From Stramenopiles sp. TOSAG23-3 (taxonomy: Eukaryota; Sar): a stretch of DNA of 11,430 nt. The DNA lies in NCBI GenBank assembly GCA_900128585.1, contig LT642740.1, forward strand, positions 1 through 11,430, written 5' to 3'. Both the position numbers and the translations under genes were made by a program. Positions 7,332 through 11,430 of the stretch are shown here, piece after piece. Positions within the stretch are counted from its first letter, which is position 1, and each line of letters begins with the position of its first letter. The notes beneath the pieces were generated by a model, which saw only the letters and a program-made list of their open reading frames with translations, made no database searches and was not told the DNA's origin.

Positions 7332-7568
7332 TAAGATTTTGGCGAATGGGGGTATTCATCGAGAACAACTAACAGTGAAAAAACAAATTATATACTAAGT
7401 GATACACTCACACTCACAGTATTTCGGGCAAAGCTGCGAAAGACATCACCACATTAAGTACGAATTAATATAAGAGCAAGAACCTTTAAGCTTTAAGAAC
7501 TTACCTTAAAAATGAAAACGTTAAAAAAAACATTCTGAAAATACGAAAACACCTCACACTCCACCACG
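7332..7568. other. convergent 3' region between FHA gene and NSUN6
   Basis: These 237 bases hold AT-rich sequence with no long repeat, no canonical AATAAA and no RNA gene that I can recognise. Confidence 0.5.
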
Positions 7569-9404
7569 TCACTTCCGGGCCTGTCTGCGATACGCCTGGA
7601 ACCTTTCGATAGAACGTTCGCTTCGAATGGTATCGATTTTCCGAAACCTTGCGACGAAAAAACCTATCGTGTCGTCCTTGCCATGAGGATTGAAGCGACG
7701 GACCATATTGCACTGGGCACTTGTCAAACCGTGCCCTTCCAGCCCCCGCTCCCCAAGCCTGCACGTAGGTTCAGGAAGCGGAATGAGTTCAAGCGGGTAC
7801 TGCTCCAGCGTGTTCGCAACGACGACTTCGTTTTCCAACGGGTTGAACGTGCAGGTACTGTAGACCATCGAGCCGCCCGGTTTTAACAGAAAAGCAGCAG
7901 TAAACATAAGGCTCTCTTGCTGGCTTTTAATTCCTTTCAGGTCACCCAGCGTGAAGTCTTGAGCCAGCCGTGGGCGCAACCCGAGTGCAGAGCACGGCCC
8001 ATCCAGCAACACCTTGTCAAAGGTCTCGGCAGGAAACCCCCGTATTCTCACCACGCTGTCCACGTCACCGTCGGCTTTTCGTTTCGCACTCTCGCGCGAG
8101 GCAGCGTCCCCCATAATTTCTTCGACAGTATGAAACAGTTTTGTCGGCTTCTGGCCACGGGAATTGTGCTTCTTCTTCTTGCTCGCCTTAATGGCTTTGC
8201 ATCGCTCCAGGGCAGGGTTGTGCTTTCGCAACGCCTTCGGCTTCGGCCTGGACCGGCGAGCGGACATCGACGGAAACCACTTTGCCATGCCTACAGTCAG
8301 GCCCAGCGCAAGCCCAAGGTGCGGGCCGTCGTCGCAAAGCTTCGGATCGGGCACTAAATTATGCCATTCCGCTGAGGGTTCTTCCGCTTGCCCCGCTTCT
8401 TCGCCCTCCCCCACTGCTGCGCAGCCGTTGCCCGCAGGACTGGGAGCCCCTCCCGAGTTCTTGGGCAACACTGCATTCGTGGAATCGGCGTAAAATGCTC
8501 GGACAATCGTAATCCCCAATCGTCGACACAACTGTTTGATTCGCGCAACTTTGTTGTAGGACCGGTCCAAAGCCACCACAAGACCTTTGTTGTTCATTAG
8601 CTGCGCAAGGTGAGACGTTTTCCCCCCGGGGGCGGCACAGAGGTCGATGACGGTATCGTTTTCAGAAGGGGCCAAGGCGTGGGCCGCGATGGCAGACGGT
8701 AAGTTCTGCATAAAAATGTAGTTGGGAAGCACCCCGTTCATGGAGGGTGCGTCCCGTCCCCAACGTTCTACGACCTCAATCCCGAGTCCAGACGGCATTC
8801 CTGTGAACACCAAGCGACGATCCATCTTAAGGACACCAACACCAACAAAAACGACCCTGTTCTTCAAAAAGTCACCCACGGGAGAGCCACGAACGACACG
8901 ACATTCGTTCTGCTCCAGCAGCGCCAAAATAGTCACGGTGCTCCCTTCCGTTTTGCAGCCTTTCGACAGGCTCAAAATCCCTTTCGCGTATATGTCGCTG
9001 CCCCTTAACACTGCTTCCGCGCACCGCCTGTCGACGATTGCGTGGTACCCCGGCAGGGTGGACGGATTTGGAAAACCAGGCGCCGGAAGGGCGCTGGGAA
9101 CTACTATGATGTCCTGCAACAGTCCGTGAAGTTTCGCGGAGACGGCCGGCCGCCCTGTTCGCAACAGCCTAGAGTTAAACTCCGTGAGCGCAACGTTCAC
9201 GTGCCCCAAGGCCTCCTTCGCCGTCGTCGTCAGGGTATTTACACGCAGCGCCGTGTATTTCGGAGCCATCGCCAGCTTTTCTCGAATCATCTGGTATTCT
9301 TCGGCACCAAAGCATTCTTTAAAATACGAAGCCGTGCTTTCTGGAAAACTAGCCACGTTTCGGAGCGGTATATCGCGGGAACCGGCGGCTACCACGCTCG
9401 CCAT
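7569..9404 (-). CDS. NSUN6: RNA m5C methyltransferase NSUN6
   Basis: A 611-residue Nop2/Sun-family enzyme that moves a methyl group from S-adenosylmethionine to cytosine C5. Human NSUN6 modifies C72 of tRNA-Cys and tRNA-Thr acceptor ends and some mRNA 3' UTRs. Diagnostic is a PUA domain inserted in the N-terminal half (about 95-210), with CAEAVLRGSDIYAKGI at 128-143. The SAM loop is DLCAAPGGKTSH (254-265). Motif IV DGPCS carries C471 and motif VI STCTF carries C518, the pair used for release and nucleophilic attack. The C-terminal TIGFFVARF (579-587) is also typical. A segment of about 145 residues (about 312-458), low-complexity and basic in its second half, separates the SAM fold strands; human NSUN6 has roughly 20 there. 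I start at ATG 9404; the frame is open upstream without another ATG. The gene lies 484 bases from RIO1, same strand. Confidence 0.93.
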   Translation of the reverse strand: MASVVAAGSRDIPLRNVASFPESTASYFKECFGAEEYQMIREKLAMAPKYTALRVNTLTTTAKEALGHVNVALTEFNSRLLRTGRPAVSAKLHGLLQDIIVVPSALPAPGFPNPSTLPGYHAIVDRRCAEAVLRGSDIYAKGILSLSKGCKTEGSTVTILALLEQNECRVVRGSPVGDFLKNRVVFVGVGVLKMDRRLVFTGMPSGLGIEVVERWGRDAPSMNGVLPNYIFMQNLPSAIAAHALAPSENDTVIDLCAAPGGKTSHLAQLMNNKGLVVALDRSYNKVARIKQLCRRLGITIVRAFYADSTNAVLPKNSGGAPSPAGNGCAAVGEGEEAGQAEEPSAEWHNLVPDPKLCDDGPHLGLALGLTVGMAKWFPSMSARRSRPKPKALRKHNPALERCKAIKASKKKKHNSRGQKPTKLFHTVEEIMGDAASRESAKRKADGDVDSVVRIRGFPAETFDKVLLDGPCSALGLRPRLAQDFTLGDLKGIKSQQESLMFTAAFLLKPGGSMVYSTCTFNPLENEVVVANTLEQYPLELIPLPEPTCRLGERGLEGHGLTSAQCNMVRRFNPHGKDDTIGFFVARFRKIDTIRSERSIERFQAYRRQARK

Positions 9405-9888
9405 GGCAAAGGGCTGTACCGTCTCTTTCTGTTGAACTGATCGCCGGGACAAAAGAAGGCCGGCAAGAACTCTGGGAGAAGATAATGATTTAAAAAAAAT
9501 ATAATTAGGACGTAAATGAATGCATTTCTCACTTCGTATAAATTATATATATACAAAGAAGTGTGGCAATAATATTTTAAACTGTATTATTTTTTTATAA
9601 TACTTGTTGGTAATATAAAATTCACGTGGTGGTTGGTGGTGTGTCGTGCCGAAGAGCGGCGAGAAGAGGACGAGGAGACAGCAGGAGAATGAAAAAAGGT
9701 CGGAGTGAGAAGCAGCAGAGACAATAACAAATAACAAATAAAATAACAAACGAAAAAACAAAAAGAAAAAATTAAGTAAATACAGCACGGGTACTTTGTC
9801 ATCATGGGCATATATTTTAGGACCCCCCATCGGCGACATCGGTGTTCAAGTGTGATACTTTAAACTTCTGTGTTTTTGGACGACTAGT
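9405..9888. other. intergenic region between RIO1 and NSUN6
   Basis: The tandem genes are separated by 484 bases containing both the RIO1 3' end and the NSUN6 promoter. It holds an AT-rich part (about 9490-9600), a purine-rich but imperfect block (about 9650-9715), and tandem AATAACA units (about 9723-9736). It lacks the long pure GAA/TTC tracts of the divergent regions. No RNA gene is visible. Confidence 0.55.
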
Positions 9889-11430
9889 TTATGAAAGAAG
9901 GTTCGTCTCCATCTTCTGTACCAAGAGATCGTCAAAGGTTTGAACGGTAATTGCGGAATCGATGCTGATCGTCTGCGTTGGATCGGTTGTACAACCATCT
10001 TCTTCCTGATCCACTTCACCTTCTTCTTCCTCCTCCTCCTCCTCCTGTCCCTCGCCCAACCCTGTGACCAACTCGTAAACGGCATCTTCGCTCAGTTGCC
10101 CAATGCTCAAGTTTGCTTTCTTCAAGGCTTTTTCAAAAAAATTGCTAATGATCTTAATATCCCTTCGCAAGTACTGCAATGCCTTTGGGTGTTTTACGTC
10201 CACCGCTTGGCCTACGTCGATTACGTAAAGCTCGTGCTTGCTGACGAGCAAATTATACTCTGACAAGTCTGCATGAACGAGTTTACAGTTTTGATAAAGG
10301 TTTTTGATCAAGGCAATTACCTTGATGTAGTACCTGCGTAATTTCTTCGGTGTCCACTCCCGAACTTCTTTCAGTTGCTTTGCGGCCCTACCGTTCGTGT
10401 GGATCAAGCTCATTACCAACATGGAATCAATCACAGAGTATGCTTTTGGGCAACATATGCCGGCCTTTTCCATTCGTTTGTAATTTCGAAACTCCTTCTC
10501 CGCCCATATTTTCAAAGCTGCCGTGTATTTTTGGTTTGAAAAATTCGAGCTGTGGTACCGGGGGTCGCCCTCCACGTAATCCGACCTATTTTGAAAGTCA
10601 GACAGGGTGGTAAAGTACAGCTTCACGGCCAGATACTTTTTCTCTCGTACGGTGGCACCCCCCTCGTCCTTCGTTTGGACAGAACCTGGTTCTGTCGGCA
10701 TTCCGGCCCCGTACGCAGAGCATACACACGCCTCTTTCCCCTGACGAATTACATTGCTGACAAAATCCAACGCCCCTCGGTTGATCAGCTTCAGTATCCC
10801 ACGTCTAGTTCGGGCGTCAAACGCCCCATTTTTTGTCTTGCGCATTTCGACAGCATTTCGACCCCCAAACCCTCGCCCGTTGGCCTTGGCTTGCTTCTTC
10901 ATGAATTCGTTGATGCTGTTGTAGACAGAGTTAGTCAGCGTTGTGTCCTCCGACAATTGCCCTAAATTAGAAGACATGGTGTTCTTCTCTAACCTCTTCA
11001 TGTTCCGTCTCCCACTCACTTTCGCACTGTGCTTGTTAATGTCGCTTGCAACGAACTTTGTTTCATCTTCGCCGTCCTCGTACCATTCGTCAACGTAGTC
11101 CTCGTCCGCCTCCCTTTCCAGCCCAGTCGGCGCCGCCAAGTCCGTCGCAAACCGCAACTTTGAGCTGCCCATTCTCCGGTTCGACTCCTTCGCGGCCTGC
11201 TCGTGCGCTTCTTGCCCCTTCAGCTGCTCCTCTAACTGTATCGCTTTTGCCAAATTCTCGTCATCTTTAGTGTTGGGCGTGACATTCACCACGTTCTCGT
11301 CGCTGTCTTCAAGCATCATATTTTTCGCCTCGTCGACAGAGATAACCCCCTGGTCAACAAGCTGCTGCAAATCGTTCGACAGGGGCACAGAGGTCGCCTT
11401 CGTTTCGTTCTCGGCCCTCCCCTCGCCTGT
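9889..11430 (-). CDS. RIOK1: RIO1 atypical kinase/ATPase, 5' end missing
   Basis: The frame is open to the right edge, giving 513 codons with no start in view, so the gene is 5'-partial. RIO1 is an atypical kinase that acts as an ATPase in late cytoplasmic 40S maturation. The RIO1-specific lead-in ARTRRGILKLINRG is followed by the nucleotide loop QGKEACVCSA (about 10713-10742). The ATP-positioning lysine of AVKLYF is at 10621-10623. The catalytic loop HADLSEYN has its aspartate at 10267-10269, and the metal-binding IDVGQAV has its aspartate at 10216-10218. Human RIOK1 reads IDVSQ at the last site. An extra segment of about 25 residues with TEPGSVQTKDEGG precedes the lysine strand. The C-terminus ends in a glutamate-rich stretch (coded near 10013-10045) rather than the usual basic tail. 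The N-terminal region is acidic, as in other RIO1 proteins. Confidence 0.93.
   Translation of the reverse strand, partial: TGEGRAENETKATSVPLSNDLQQLVDQGVISVDEAKNMMLEDSDENVVNVTPNTKDDENLAKAIQLEEQLKGQEAHEQAAKESNRRMGSSKLRFATDLAAPTGLEREADEDYVDEWYEDGEDETKFVASDINKHSAKVSGRRNMKRLEKNTMSSNLGQLSEDTTLTNSVYNSINEFMKKQAKANGRGFGGRNAVEMRKTKNGAFDARTRRGILKLINRGALDFVSNVIRQGKEACVCSAYGAGMPTEPGSVQTKDEGGATVREKKYLAVKLYFTTLSDFQNRSDYVEGDPRYHSSNFSNQKYTAALKIWAEKEFRNYKRMEKAGICCPKAYSVIDSMLVMSLIHTNGRAAKQLKEVREWTPKKLRRYYIKVIALIKNLYQNCKLVHADLSEYNLLVSKHELYVIDVGQAVDVKHPKALQYLRRDIKIISNFFEKALKKANLSIGQLSEDAVYELVTGLGEGQEEEEEEEEGEVDQEEDGCTTDPTQTISIDSAITVQTFDDLLVQKMETNLLS

Noticed and set aside
9450-9452. NSUN6 start at 9452
   Set aside because: The codon is TTG; the first ATG in frame is at 9404 and still precedes the conserved region.
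11176-11188. tRNA T-loop-like string (CCGGTTCGACTCC)
   Set aside because: It lies inside the RIO1 reading frame and no D-arm, anticodon arm or acceptor stem pairs around it.
11386-11388. RIO1 start codon at 11388
   Set aside because: The codon is GTG and the frame stays open to the window edge with an acidic sequence typical of RIO1, so the true start lies outside.
1-11430. CRISPR array or prokaryotic operon
   Set aside because: The repeats are simple microsatellites without spacers, and the genes are eukaryotic with wide AT-rich gaps and alternating strands.
1-11430. Transposon or integrated virus
   Set aside because: I saw no transposase, reverse transcriptase or integrase motif, no terminal repeats, and no capsid-like gene. 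All recognised genes look like host genes.

Overview
The window comes from a nuclear genome of a unicellular eukaryote that appears poor in introns. It holds seven protein genes, each readable as one uninterrupted frame: ankyrin-repeat protein, p25-alpha/TPPP-like protein, POP5, an MBD-like chromatin candidate, an FHA protein, NSUN6 and RIO1. All three stop codons end genes (TAA, TAG and TGA), so the standard genetic code fits. Coding DNA is GC-balanced, whereas intergenic DNA is very AT-rich and carries GAA/TTC and TAA microsatellites. NSUN6, a p25-alpha protein and eukaryotic RNase P and RIO1 components exclude prokaryotes. NSUN6 together with p25-alpha argues against an ordinary yeast-like fungus. 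A flagellated protist or alga is the most economical reading, but the sequence does not show the exact lineage.

Layout: 1-528 is repeat-rich leader; 529-1206 (+) ankyrin protein; 1366-1875 (-) p25-alpha-like protein; 1876-2685 is a divergent promoter region with a pyrimidine tract and facing purine tracts; 2686-3066 (+) POP5; 3437-5437 (-) large MBD-like protein; 5438-6599 is a second divergent region with a long TTC tract; 6600-7331 (+) FHA protein; 7569-9404 (-) NSUN6; 9889-11430 (-) RIO1 kinase, which runs off the right edge. Orientation strictly alternates (+ - + - + -) until the final tandem pair. Convergent 3' gaps are short or repeat-free, and long GAA/TTC tracts lie in the two complete divergent 5' regions.

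Three genes are core RNA and ribosome machinery: POP5 in RNase P/MRP, NSUN6 in tRNA or mRNA m5C, and RIO1 in 40S maturation. Two could belong to the cytoskeleton or cilium (p25-alpha-like, ankyrin). Two are candidate nuclear or signalling readers (MBD-like, FHA). Nothing shows co-regulation beyond shared divergent promoters. The best candidate for something undescribed is the 666-residue protein at 3437-5437. It has an MBD-like motif with substitutions at predicted DNA-contact positions, set between possible SH3/Tudor-like barrels.
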